DNA of 64,000 nucleotides from UBA10649 sp963700745 (GCA_963700745.1 CAVOYT010000013.1:372001-436000), one strand, 5' to 3'. Positions 37,504-46,120 are shown, counted from the stretch's first letter. Notes: generated by a model from the letters alone, not told the origin. Program-made: numbers and translations.

Positions 37504-38579
37504 GCCTGGGCTCCGTTGTCCTGGGCCTGTTGGGCTGCGTGCTTGGCGGCGAGTTCGAGGGCAACGTCGATGATCATGTCCTCCTGGCCGCCGACGACCT
37601 GGCGCCTGCCGAGCTCGAGGAGGATCTCGGCCTGGGAGACGTTGTAGCGTTCGGCGGCTCGCTGGGAGTGCAGGAGGAAGGACCCGTAGACGCCGGCGTA
37701 TCCGAGGATCAGGCCCGCTCGGTCGATCACCTGCTGGCGGGGCATGAGCGGGCGGACGACGTCCTCGGCAAGGTCCATGAGCGCGAGCGGGTCGACGCCG
37801 GTCTCGATGCCGTACTTGGTGGACACCGCGGCGAGGATCTCGGTCGGGCAGTTCCCGGCGCCGGCTCCCAGCCCGGCGCTGGTGCCGTCGAGGTTCTTGG
37901 CGCCTTCCTCGTAGGCGGCGATGGAGTTGGCGACGGCCATGGACAGGTTGTTGTGGGCGTGGACGCCGACCGGGACCTCCAGCGCGCTGGTGAGGGCGTT
38001 GACGCGGCGGCGGACGTCCTCGGTGGTCATGGCGCCGGCGGAGTCGGCGATGTAGATGGTGTCGGCGCCGTAGGACTGCATGAGCAGGGCCTGCTCGACG
38101 AGGCCCTCGGGGGAGTTCATGTGCGCCATCATCAGGAACCCGATGGCCTCCATGCCGAGGTCCTTGGCGACCTTGATGTGCTGCTCGGTGATGTCGGCCT
38201 CGGTGCAGTGCACGGCGATCCGGGCGACCTGGACGCCGAGCTCGTTCACCTCGCGCAGGTCGTCGGCCAGGCCGATGCCGGGCAGCAGCAGGCAGGCGAT
38301 CTTCGCGTTCTGCGTGACCTCGCAGGCCCGGGCGATCAGCTCCTTCTCCGGGACCGCGCTGAAGCCGTAGTTGAACGACGAGCCGCCGAGGCCGTCGCCG
38401 TGCGCGATCTCGATGACCTGCACGCCCGCGGCGTCCAGGCCCCGCACGATCTTCACCACGTCGTCGGCGTAGTACTGGTGGCTGATCGCGTGGGAGCCGT
38501 CGCGCAGTGTGGAGTCGATCAGCCGGTAGTCCGTCTGCACGGGGGTCGTGGGGGTCGTGCTGCCGAGGGTCGCGGTCAT
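37500..38579 (-). CDS. 4-hydroxy-2-oxovalerate aldolase
   Basis: The enzyme cleaves 4-hydroxy-2-oxovalerate to pyruvate and acetaldehyde; acetaldehyde is channelled to the partner dehydrogenase. The 359-residue frame is intact. YRLIDSTLRDGSHAISHQY holds the metal Asp and the R-D-G-x-H motif; IEIAHGDGLGGSSFNYGF and VARIAVHCTEAD follow; VGVHAHNNLSMAVANS supplies the H-x-H metal pair and GLGAGAGNCPTE the C-terminal loop. The gene overlaps the dehydrogenase gene by 4 bases on one side and the hydratase/decarboxylase gene on the other, the canonical DmpFG coupling. Confidence 0.95.
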   Translation of the reverse strand: MTATLGSTTPTTPVQTDYRLIDSTLRDGSHAISHQYYADDVVKIVRGLDAAGVQVIEIAHGDGLGGSSFNYGFSAVPEKELIARACEVTQNAKIACLLLPGIGLADDLREVNELGVQVARIAVHCTEADITEQHIKVAKDLGMEAIGFLMMAHMNSPEGLVEQALLMQSYGADTIYIADSAGAMTTEDVRRRVNALTSALEVPVGVHAHNNLSMAVANSIAAYEEGAKNLDGTSAGLGAGAGNCPTEILAAVSTKYGIETGVDPLALMDLAEDVVRPLMPRQQVIDRAGLILGYAGVYGSFLLHSQRAAERYNVSQAEILLELGRRQVVGGQEDMIIDVALELAAKHAAQQAQDNGAQA

Positions 38580-39518
38580 GCGCTCGCTCCTGCCGTCTGG
38601 GTGGTCTTGTGATGGGCGATGGCCTCACCGACGCGCTGGGCCGCCGCCGTCATGATGTCCAGGTTCCCCGCGTAGGGGGGCAGGTAGTCGCCCGCGCCCT
38701 GGACCTCGAGCAGGATCACCGCGCGATGCGGCACCACTCCGCCGGGCGTGTGGAACGGGCCCTCCTCGATCACCGGTGGGTTCTTCAATCGGTAGCCGGG
38801 CACGTACTTCTGCACGTCCGCCTCCATCTCGAGGACCGAGGCCAGCACCGCATCGTGGTCCGTGCCCTCCGGCAGCGCCGCGAACACCGTGTTGCGCATC
38901 ATGATCGGCGGCTCCGCCGGATTCAGGATGATGATCGCCTTCGACTTCTCCGCGCCGCCGATCTCGCGCAGCGCGGTCGACGTCGTCTTGGTGAACTCGT
39001 CGATGTTCTGCCGCGTCCCCGGACCCGCGGACTTGCTCGCGACCGTCGAGACCATCTCCGCATACGGCAGCGTGTCGATCGCCCGGCGGACCGCGTAGAC
39101 CATCGGCGTGGTCGCCTGCCCCCCGCACGTCACCATGTTGATGTTCGGCGCATCCAGGTGCTCGTTCAGGTTCACGGCCGCGATCACCTTCGGCCCCCGC
39201 GCCGCCGGCGTCAGGTCCACCGCCGTGATGCCCGCCTCCGCGTACTGCTTGTAGTGCCGCACATGCACGTACGCGCTCGTCGCGTCGAACATCATGTCGA
39301 TGTCATCGGCATGATCCAGGATCCACTGCGGACCCTCGTGCGGCCCCTCGATGCCCAGCTCGCTTCGCACGTGCGAGCCCGTCACTGGCCGGGTCGATCC
39401 CGACCAGGGCCACCAGCTCCAGCGGCGTCACCCCGGTGCCCGAGGCCTCCGTGCCCTTGAGCAGCTTCATCATCAGGTCGGTACCGATGTTCCCCGAACC
39501 CAGAATCACACAACGCAT
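38576..39518 (-). CDS. acetaldehyde dehydrogenase, acylating (frameshifted)
   Basis: The enzyme converts acetaldehyde, NAD+ and CoA to acetyl-CoA and forms a complex with the aldolase (DmpF/DmpG). CVILGSGNIGTDLMMKLLK is the Rossmann loop; VALVGIDPASDGLARAKRAG is followed by a frameshift near 39385; then FDATSAYVHVRHYKQYAEAG, AVDLTPAARGPKV, NMVTCGGQATTPMVYAV with the catalytic Cys, and EGPFHTPGGVVPHRAVILLEVQGAGDYLPPYAGNLDIMTAAA. I chose ATG 39518 because GAGGAG lies 9 nt upstream; ATG 39527 is too close to the site. About 313 residues after repair. Confidence 0.94.
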
Positions 39519-39544
39519 TCGATGCATCTCCTCTATTCGTTCGT

Positions 39545-39587
39545 CGACTCATGGGCGACTCACATTCGCCGACTCATGGGCGACTCA
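39545..39587. repeat. 18-bp direct repeat at the end of the hydratase gene
   Basis: cgactcatgggcgactca occurs at 39545-39562 and 39570-39587, 25 bases apart. The first copy lies at the stop codon (39560-39562) of the minus-strand gene and the second in its last codons, so slippage seems to have changed the C-terminus (SPMSRRM). Confidence 0.8.
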
Positions 39588-40384
39588 ACGTTCGCCATGC
39601 GAACCGTGATCGGACCAAGTCGGTCGAACTCCGCCCGGAACACATCACCAGGTGCCACCGGGACCATCGCGTGCAAGGCGCCCGTCATCACGACGGATCC
39701 GGCGGGCAGAGTCACGCCCATCGGAGCCAGGGTGTTCGCCAGCCACGCAACCGCCGCGAACGGATCGCCGAGCGCGGCGGCGCCGGCGCCGGTAGCCACG
39801 AGTTCGCCGTTCTTCGTGAAGACCATGCCCACCAGCTTCGGATCGAAGCCGTCGACCGGGACCACCAGCGAGCTCAGCGCGATCGCCCCGCCACTGGCCA
39901 GGTCGGCCACGGTGTCGGCGAGCTTGATCTTCCAGTCCTTGATGCGTGAATCGACGATCTCCACCGCCGCCACGAGGCCACGGGCCGCGCTCAGGGCATC
40001 GGAAGCGGTGCACCCAGGACCCGACAGGTCTCTATCGAGGATGACGGCGATCTCCGCCTCCACTCGGGGCGCGATGAACGCATCGACCGGAAGCACCACG
40101 CCGTCCGCGAACACCCCCGAGGCGAACACCGGCCCGAAATCCGGCTGGTCCACCTTGAGGAGCTCCTGCATCGGGGTGCTCGTGAGCCCCAACTTGTAGC
40201 CCGCGATCGACTCGCCATCGGCGAGGAGCATCTGTACGAGGTGGGTCTGCACGGCGTAGCCGTCCAGCATTCCCAGGTCGGGCAGATCGTCCGTGAAGGC
40301 CGCGATCGGCACGCCCGTCTGCCGGGCCTCGTACAGGCGCAGGGCGAACTCACGCGCCTGCTCGTCGGCGAGAAGCGCCGTCAT
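39560..40384 (-). CDS. 2-oxopent-4-enoate hydratase (2-hydroxypenta-2,4-dienoate hydratase)
   Basis: The enzyme hydrates 2-hydroxypenta-2,4-dienoate to 4-hydroxy-2-oxovalerate, the substrate of the next enzyme. The 274-residue frame is intact from ATG 40384. IAGYKLGLTSTPMQELLKVDQPDFGPVF is the family N-terminal core; APRVEAEIAVILDRDL carries the E-x-E metal motif; VAAVEIVDSRIKDWKIKLADTVAD carries the downstream Asp and Lys; GDPFAAVAWLANTLAPMG and GDVFRAEFDRLGPITVRM finish it. This is the first enzyme gene after the IclR gene, whose end it overlaps by 4 bases. Confidence 0.92.
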   Translation of the reverse strand: MTALLADEQAREFALRLYEARQTGVPIAAFTDDLPDLGMLDGYAVQTHLVQMLLADGESIAGYKLGLTSTPMQELLKVDQPDFGPVFASGVFADGVVLPVDAFIAPRVEAEIAVILDRDLSGPGCTASDALSAARGLVAAVEIVDSRIKDWKIKLADTVADLASGGAIALSSLVVPVDGFDPKLVGMVFTKNGELVATGAGAAALGDPFAAVAWLANTLAPMGVTLPAGSVVMTGALHAMVPVAPGDVFRAEFDRLGPITVRMANVESPMSRRM

Positions 40385-41247
40385 GTGGTGTTCCTTCCCA
40401 TTGATGAATCTCGGAAGCCGAGCCTCCGGCTGATGGCAAGTCCGGCTTCGACGGTGGGTCGGGCGAATCGCTTGAGCGAGTCACCGCTGAGTCGCTGCAG
40501 CGGACCGGCCACCGAGACGGCGGCCACGACCTCGCCGAGCCCGTTGCGAATCGGTGCCGACACGGACGCCACACCCATCTCAGCCTCATTCACGTTCTCG
40601 GCCCAGCCGCGCATGCGCACCGTCTCCAAGTCCTGTCGCAGCCTCGTGACGGATGTGATCGTGTACTCGGTCCTTGGAGTCAACACCCACCCGTCCAGCA
40701 GTTGCTCCAGTCGTTCCGGTGGGAGGAACGCGAGCAGGAGCTTCCCGGTGCTGGTGCAGTTCGCGTAGTTCCGGTGTCCCACTCGTCCGAACAGACGCAG
40801 CGTCTGCGGGCTCTCTCGTCGTTCCACGTAGACGACTTCGCGTCCATCGAGCACGGCCACCTGCACCGTCTCACGCGTGGCGTTGCGCAGCTGATCGATC
40901 ACCGGGGAGCAGGCCTCGTGCAGATCGGTGTGCATGGACACGGATGCCCCGAGCTCGTACATCGCCAGTCCGAGACGGTAGGCGCCGGTATCGGGGTCCT
41001 GCTCCAGAAGGCGCTCCTCGGCGAGGGTGTTCAGGAGCCGGTGGGCGGTGCTCTTGCCGATGCCAAGACGACGGGACAGTTCCGTGACGCCGATCTCGCG
41101 ACTCCCGCGGGAGAACTCCTTCAGCAGTCGGGCTGCGTTCCGCACGCTGGACAGCGTCGAGTGCTGTCGCCGCGTCGCGGGCGGCACCGAAGCGTCATCC
41201 GCCGCGATGTCATCTGCCGCATCGTCGTCGATGGTGTCGTCGGTCAT
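40381..41247 (-). CDS. IclR-family transcriptional regulator
   Basis: The 288-residue frame is intact. LSSVRNAARLLKEFSRGSREIGVTELSRRLGIGKSTAHRLLNTLAEERLL is the N-terminal winged helix-turn-helix. The ligand domain begins YRLGLAMYELGASVSMHTDLHEACSPVI and contains VQVAVLDGREVVYVERRESPQTLR, ANCTSTGKLLLAFL, and GVASVSAPIRNGLGEVVAAVSVAGPLQRL near the end. IclR proteins commonly control aromatic catabolism with the pathway substrate as effector. The gene overlaps the hypothetical gene at 41244 by 4 bases and the hydratase gene by 4, so it is transcribed with its target and probably binds the divergent promoter at 41965-42032. Confidence 0.95.
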   Translation of the reverse strand: MTDDTIDDDAADDIAADDASVPPATRRQHSTLSSVRNAARLLKEFSRGSREIGVTELSRRLGIGKSTAHRLLNTLAEERLLEQDPDTGAYRLGLAMYELGASVSMHTDLHEACSPVIDQLRNATRETVQVAVLDGREVVYVERRESPQTLRLFGRVGHRNYANCTSTGKLLLAFLPPERLEQLLDGWVLTPRTEYTITSVTRLRQDLETVRMRGWAENVNEAEMGVASVSAPIRNGLGEVVAAVSVAGPLQRLSGDSLKRFARPTVEAGLAISRRLGFRDSSMGRNTT

Positions 41248-41957
41248 GGACTCACCTTCCGCAGGGCGACGAGCAGGGCACGCCGGGTGTCGTCCGCATC
41301 GGCCCCGCTGACGGGAAGCTCGGCCAGTTCAGGGCTGGCGGGGGCGATCGCCCGCGCGAGCAGGACTTGGGCGGCCGGCAGGCCGGCCACGGCCGCCCCC
41401 CGCATCTCGGCCACGAGGTCGGCCTGCCCGGGTACCAGCGCGGCGATGCTGTCGAAATCGCGATGCGCCGCCGCATGGGAGTGGGCCAGGCCCGTCCCCG
41501 CGTGCAGGGCGTGATGGGGGGAGAGTCCGCCACCCGGCGGCACCGTCAGGTGGTAGACGACGGTGCGGACGCCGAGGACCTCGCGGACGCCCTGCGGCTG
41601 TGGTTCGACGGACTCGTCCACGAGCCCGAGGCTCGGCACGATGACGGGATCGAAGAAGCGCAGCTGCCACGCCAGGTCTCCGATGGAGTCCGCCACCTGC
41701 ACTTCCGGCCCCTGGGGAGCCGGAAGTGCTTCTACCGTGGCGAGGACATGCAGGTTGCGCGCCCCCACGGCCAGCACCGTCACGGACCCGGCGGCAATGA
41801 GCGGCAGCCGCCCGCGTTCGGCAGGGGGGAGGGGGGCCGCGGCGTCCAGATAGGCCTGGTGCACGGCACGTACGTAGTCCGCCATGGCCGTGCGCATCGC
41901 CTCGGGGGCGGGGTGTGCGGTGGCCGCGGGCGGCGGTATCGGCGTGGGTGCGTCCAT
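41244..41957 (-). CDS. hypothetical protein of the aromatic island
   Basis: The 237-residue frame is intact and starts at ATG 41957, 7 nt from a TAACGT box. I recognise no family. It begins with a Pro/Ala-rich stretch (PIPPPAATAHPAPEAM), continues with LPLIAAGSVTVLAVGARNLHVLATVEALP, LAWQLRFFDPVIVPSLGLVDESVEP, VVYHLTVPPGGGLSPHHALHAGTGLAHSHAAAHRDF, then a helical C-terminal part. The H-H-A-x-H...H-x-H cluster could bind a metal. No membrane segment or signal is clear. The gene heads the leftward unit and is coupled to the IclR gene, so it may be a pathway accessory or sensor (inference). Confidence 0.6.
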   Translation of the reverse strand: MDAPTPIPPPAATAHPAPEAMRTAMADYVRAVHQAYLDAAAPLPPAERGRLPLIAAGSVTVLAVGARNLHVLATVEALPAPQGPEVQVADSIGDLAWQLRFFDPVIVPSLGLVDESVEPQPQGVREVLGVRTVVYHLTVPPGGGLSPHHALHAGTGLAHSHAAAHRDFDSIAALVPGQADLVAEMRGAAVAGLPAAQVLLARAIAPASPELAELPVSGADADDTRRALLVALRKVSP

Positions 41958-41964
41958 CGCCCGG

Positions 41965-42032
41965 ACGTTAGCACCACGTGTCCCGCCATATGGGACGGCG
42001 TACTTCCATGCGGGACGGAATGCGCCTAACGT
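41965..42032. promoter_or_regulatory. mirror-symmetric divergent promoter and candidate IclR operators
   Basis: Minus-strand TAACGT (41970-41965) and plus-strand TAACGT (42027-42032) face away from each other across about 57 bp. Between them lie tccc-gccatat-ggga (41981 on) and ttcc-atgcgggac-ggaa (42004 on), two inverted repeats that suit a dimeric IclR-type regulator. The leftward -10 is 7 nt from ATG 41957 (leaderless); the rightward one leaves a leader of about 55 nt with a GGGAG site before ATG 42095. One regulator bound here could control both catabolic units. Confidence 0.65.
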
Positions 42033-42094
42033 CGTGGCTCACGTCACACGGCACTCGTCCAGTGCCGATCCGCCAGTCCACCGGGAGCGTATGC

Positions 42095-43003
42095 ATGGGA
42101 ATCCTTCGGCTCGGTCACGTTGACGTCACCGTCACCGATCTCGATCTCGCGGCGGCGTACTACACCGAGGTGATCGGCCTGCTGGAGACCGAGCGCGACG
42201 AGGACTCCGTCTACCTGAAGTGCTGGGACGAGCCCAACCACCACTCCCTGCGTCTGCGCTACGCCCCCCGGGTCGGGTTCGACCAGATGTCGTTCCGGGT
42301 CGAGCGTGAGTCCGACCTCGACGTGTACGAGAACAAGGTCCAGCAGTGGGGATATCCGGTGCGCCGGGTCTCCAAGGGGGAATCGGTCGGCCAGGGCGAG
42401 TCGATCCGCTTCGAGACCCCGTCGGGGCAGCAGATGGAGCTCGTCCACGATCTGGAGATGGTCGGACGCGCGACGGCACCGCTCAATCCGGCCCCCTTCG
42501 TCGAGGGGCTCAAGGGCATCGCGCCGCCGCGCCTGGATCATCTGCTCGTGACTGCCGAAGAGGTCGGCGACTCGGCGAGGTTCTACATGGATGTCTTCGG
42601 CTTCCGGCTCACCGAGCAGCTGCTCGACGGGGCAGGGCACCAGACCGCCGTGTGGATGGAGACGTCGCACAGTCCCCACGACCTTGCCATCGTGACCGGC
42701 CAGAACGGCGGGCTCCACCACTTCGCCTGGTGGCTGGACGACTGGGACCACGTCCGCAGGTCGGCAGACATCCTGGCCTACAACGGGATCCAGATCGATG
42801 TCGGCCCGACACGGCACGGGATCACCCGCGGGAACACCATCTACTTCTTCGATCCGCTGGGTACCCGCAACGAGGTCTTCACCGGCGGATACCGACCCGA
42901 TCCGGACTTCCCGACGATCACGTGGACCGAGGACAACATCGGCCGGGCCGTCTTCTACTACGAGGGTGAGCTGAACCAGCGATTCATGTCGGTGCACACA
43001 TGA
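42095..43003 (+). CDS. catechol 2,3-dioxygenase, copy 1
   Basis: This non-haem iron extradiol dioxygenase opens catechol next to its two hydroxyls, giving 2-hydroxymuconate semialdehyde. The 302-residue frame is intact. It follows XylE closely along its length: VYLKCWDEPNHHSLRLR, GFDQMSFRVE, RFETPSGQQMELVHDLE, PPRLDHLLVT (Fe His 1), GGLHHFAWWLDDWDHVRRSADILA (Fe His 2), GPTRHGITRGNTIYFFDPLGTRNEVFTGGY (Fe Glu) and AVFYYEGELNQRFMSVHT at the end. ATG 42095 was chosen over ATG 42091 (different frame). The stop overlaps the second copy by 4 bases. Confidence 0.95.
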   Translation: MGILRLGHVDVTVTDLDLAAAYYTEVIGLLETERDEDSVYLKCWDEPNHHSLRLRYAPRVGFDQMSFRVERESDLDVYENKVQQWGYPVRRVSKGESVGQGESIRFETPSGQQMELVHDLEMVGRATAPLNPAPFVEGLKGIAPPRLDHLLVTAEEVGDSARFYMDVFGFRLTEQLLDGAGHQTAVWMETSHSPHDLAIVTGQNGGLHHFAWWLDDWDHVRRSADILAYNGIQIDVGPTRHGITRGNTIYFFDPLGTRNEVFTGGYRPDPDFPTITWTEDNIGRAVFYYEGELNQRFMSVHT

Positions 43004-43911
43004 GCATCCTGCGCCTGTCGCACGTCGAGATCCGCGTTCCCGACCTGGAGCTGGCCACCGCCTACTACACCGAGGTCGTGGGCATGTACGAGACGGCCCG
43101 TGAGCCCGACCGGGTCTTCCTCAAGTGCTGGGACGAGCACCAGCACCACTCCTTGATCCTGACGTTCGCCCCCACCTACGGCCTGGCTCACATGGGCTGG
43201 AAGGTCGAGAACGCCGAGGATCTCGATGCGTACACCGCGCGCCTGACGGACGCTGGCATCGAAGTCGTCCGGTTCGGACGCGACGAGATCGGCCCGGGCC
43301 ATGGCGAGGCGATCCGGTTCGCGATGCCGAGTGGCCATGTCATGGAGCTCGTCCACGGGATGGAGCAGGTCGGCAACATGCTGCCGAACACCAACCCCCC
43401 GCCCAAGCCGCTGGGTCTCGTCGGGTTCGCGCCGCCGCGGCTGGACCACATCTTCCTCACCTGCGAGGACGTCAGCCTGAACACACGGTTCCTCGTCGAC
43501 GTACTCGACTTCCACCTCACCGAGCAGGTCGTGGGGGACGACGGCTTCCAGGTCGCGACCTGGCTGGAGGTCTCCCACGCCAGTCACGACATCGCGCTCG
43601 TGACCGGCCAGGACCGGGGTCTGCACCACTTCGCCTGGTGGGTCGATGACTGGAACGAGATCCGCAACGTCGCCGACGTGCTGGCCTACCACGGCGTCCG
43701 GATCGAGACGAACCCGACGCGCCACGGGGCGACGCGGGGGCACTGCATCTACTTCTTCGATCCCGCCGGCAACCGCAACGAGGCTTTCACCGGCGGGTAC
43801 CAGGTGGATCCCGACGAGCCGCCCGTCACCTGGACCGAGTCCGAGATGGGCCGGGCGATCTTCTACTACGACGGGGTCGTGAACCAGCGATTCCTCACCA
43901 CGCACAGCTGA
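43000..43911 (+). CDS. catechol 2,3-dioxygenase, copy 2
   Basis: A 303-residue paralogue of the preceding protein, overlapping it (ATGA, 43000-43003). RLSHVEIRVPDLELATAYYTEVVGM, VFLKCWDEHQHHSLILTF, RFAMPSGHVMELVHGME, PPRLDHIFLTCEDV (Fe His), GLHHFAWWVDDWNEIRNVADVLA (Fe His) and FFDPAGNRNEAFTGGYQ (Fe Glu) keep every ligand. The two differ in most loop positions around the active site (e.g. GFDQM versus GLAHM), so they may prefer different ring substituents. Intact frame. The tandem arrangement suggests ancient duplication, not a recent one. Confidence 0.94.
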   Translation: MSILRLSHVEIRVPDLELATAYYTEVVGMYETAREPDRVFLKCWDEHQHHSLILTFAPTYGLAHMGWKVENAEDLDAYTARLTDAGIEVVRFGRDEIGPGHGEAIRFAMPSGHVMELVHGMEQVGNMLPNTNPPPKPLGLVGFAPPRLDHIFLTCEDVSLNTRFLVDVLDFHLTEQVVGDDGFQVATWLEVSHASHDIALVTGQDRGLHHFAWWVDDWNEIRNVADVLAYHGVRIETNPTRHGATRGHCIYFFDPAGNRNEAFTGGYQVDPDEPPVTWTESEMGRAIFYYDGVVNQRFLTTHS

Positions 43912-43921
43912 AGGGATGGGA

Positions 43922-45046
43922 ATGACGACGTCAGACGTTCGCGAGCCGTCGGCAGCCGATGGCGTCTCGCTGCCGCGCACCGAGCGGCCCGATGCTCCCG
44001 CCTACCTGCAGAAGTACCTGGATCGCGAGAACCGTGGCGGCAAGCCGCACGAGGTCGCGGATCGGGACGGCGACGGCACCACGCCGCTGTACCTTCGACG
44101 GTTCCGGGACCGCCGCAGCGGAGCCAATGCCCTGGAAGCGCCCCTGCCCGAGTGGGAGGGCCGCGACCTCGGGGTGACACAGGCGCGGGCGCTGATCACC
44201 AAGACCAAGGAGATCGTGCCTGAGGACGCGGTGCAGGCGGGGCCTCGGACCGTGACGCAGGTGCACATCATCCGGCACGGCGAGACCCAGGGGTACTCGA
44301 CGGAGAGCGGGCTGACGCCGCTCGGTTCGTGGCAGGCGCATCGTCGAGGCTTCGACATCAGCAAGGGCATCCAGGAGGGTGAGCGAGTCCGGATCGTCTG
44401 CGCGGACACCAACCGCGCTCGGCAGACCGCGGAGCAGATTCGCAAGGGGCTGCTGGACGGCCTCACCATGTGGAACCGGACGGCCGACGTGTCCGACGTG
44501 GACGGCATGGCGGAGTTCCGCAACTTCCAGGTCTGGACGCCGGACGGACTTCGCGACGTCACGGGTGCCTTCCGGCTCTACCAGAAGGAGATGGAGAAGT
44601 ACGAACGCGTCGCGCACGGCGACCGCCCGCTCTGGCTGGTGGAGGTCGACCGCTTCTGGCGGACGCAGCAGGGCGGCGGCGACCCGATCACGTACTGGAC
44701 CCAGATCCCGATGCTCTGCTTCGAGCCACCATCGGCGACGGTCCGGCGCTTCTGGGCCGGCATCCTGCGCATCCAGGCGGAGTACCCGGGCGAGCGGATC
44801 ATCGTGGCCACGCATTCCGGGCCGATCCGGGTGTTCGCGATGGCGGCCCACGGATACGACCCGGGCGAGCCCTACAACACCGAGGAGGTCATCGTGAAGC
44901 TCCTCGAGGGCGACGCGGGGGCATTCCTTGCCTATCGAAACCGGGTCTCGGAGGTGCAGATCCCTCCACTGGCCGACCTGCCCGACTGGTGGGAGGGCCT
45001 TTCCGGCCGCGCCCTGCCCACATCACTTCGCGAGGAGACAGCATGA
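43922..45046 (+). CDS. histidine phosphatase family protein with N-terminal extension
   Basis: The C-terminal two thirds is a histidine phosphatase fold: VTQVHIIRHGETQGYS with the catalytic R-H-G (about residue 118-120), ADTNRARQTAEQI, and IIVATHSGPIRVFAMAAHG with the second catalytic His. In place of a standard start there are about 110 extra residues (PAYLQKYLDRENRGGKPHEV; TTPLYLRRFRDRRSGANA), charged and likely helical, unlike phosphoglycerate mutase. 374 residues, intact frame. It is coupled by ATGA to the phenylphosphate-synthase-like subunit downstream, so a role in hydrolysing an aryl phosphate or a phosphorylated intermediate is plausible (inference). Phosphoglycerate mutase activity is unlikely given the context. 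Confidence 0.8.
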   Translation: MTTSDVREPSAADGVSLPRTERPDAPAYLQKYLDRENRGGKPHEVADRDGDGTTPLYLRRFRDRRSGANALEAPLPEWEGRDLGVTQARALITKTKEIVPEDAVQAGPRTVTQVHIIRHGETQGYSTESGLTPLGSWQAHRRGFDISKGIQEGERVRIVCADTNRARQTAEQIRKGLLDGLTMWNRTADVSDVDGMAEFRNFQVWTPDGLRDVTGAFRLYQKEMEKYERVAHGDRPLWLVEVDRFWRTQQGGGDPITYWTQIPMLCFEPPSATVRRFWAGILRIQAEYPGERIIVATHSGPIRVFAMAAHGYDPGEPYNTEEVIVKLLEGDAGAFLAYRNRVSEVQIPPLADLPDWWEGLSGRALPTSLREETA

Positions 45047-46120
45047 GCAATGTCATGTGGTTCGAGAGCTACTGGGAGGGCATGAAGCCCGAGGTGGGCG
45101 GCAAGGCTGCCAGCCTGGGAGAGATGACCGGGGCGGGACTGCCGGTACCGCCGGGCTTCGCGCTCACCACGGAGGCGTTCCGCCTGTGCCGGGATGCCGC
45201 CCAACTCGACAACAGCCTGGCGCGCCTGCTGTTCGGACTCGACGTCAATGACATGGCGATGGTCAGCGATCGGTGCGGCACCATCCGCGACGTGATCCGC
45301 ACCATGCCCATGGATCCCGCGGTCGAGAAGTCGCTGCGTCACTCCTACGCCGAGCTGAGCCGGCGCTGCGGCGTCGAGGACGTACCCGTCGCCGTGCGGT
45401 CGTCAGCCACCAGCGAGGACTCTCCCGATGCGTCCTTCGCCGGCGAGCACGACACCTATCTCTGGATCCGCGGGGCGGACAACGTCGTCGACGCCGTTCG
45501 GCGCTGCTGGGCGAGCCTGTTCACCGACCGGGCGACCTGCTATCGCGTGGAGATGGGCTACGACCATCGCACGGTCGAGATGAGCGTCGTCGTCCAGAAG
45601 ATGGTGCGGCCGGTGTCGGCCGGCGTCGCCTTCACCCTCAACCCGGCGGATGGCGACCGCTCGACCGTGGCCATCGACTCGGCGTGGGGTTTCGGGGAGG
45701 GCGTCGTGTCCGGCGAGGTCACCCCGGACAACTACCTCGTCGACAAGGTCCTGTACGAGATCAGCCGGCGCGCGGTCTCGAAGAAGGAGCACGAGTACCG
45801 GCTCACGGACCACGACACGGTCGAGAAGGTCGAGGTCGAGGAGGAGCGGGCCAGCACGCCCTCCCTGACGGATGACCAGATCAAGGCGATTGCCCGCCTG
45901 GCCCGCACGGCGGAGACGGCACTACGGGTCTCCGCAGGACATCGAGTGGGCACTCGACGCGGACCTGCCGGACGGCCACAACGTGATCCTCCTGCAGGCA
46001 CGTCCGGAGACCGTGTGGAGCAAGAAGATCACCACCGCGGCCGGCGCCGCCACGGGTGGGGACTTCATGACGAGCATCGTTTCCACGCTGATGTCGCCCC
46101 TGCACGCCAAGAAAGACTGA
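45043..46120 (+). CDS. phenylphosphate-synthase beta-like subunit (PEP synthase N-terminal domain; frameshifted)
   Basis: About 359 residues, corresponding to the ATP-grasp N-terminal domain of PEP synthase alone, as in the 40-kDa subunit of Thauera phenylphosphate synthase. MKPEVGGKAASLGEMTGAGLPVPPGFALTTEAF is the nucleotide-binding entry; VPVAVRSSATSEDSPDASFAGEHDTYL is the characteristic R-S-S-A-T-x-E-D segment; VVVQKMVRPVSAGVAFTLNP, GFGEGVVSGEVTPDNYLVDK and WALDADLPDGHNVILLQARPETVWS follow. A frameshift near 45920 separates RTAET from HYGSPQDIEWALD. Lacks the swivelling His and TIM-barrel domains, which the next gene supplies in part. Domain splitting like this is known for phenylphosphate synthase and CreH/CreI. 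Confidence 0.87.
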
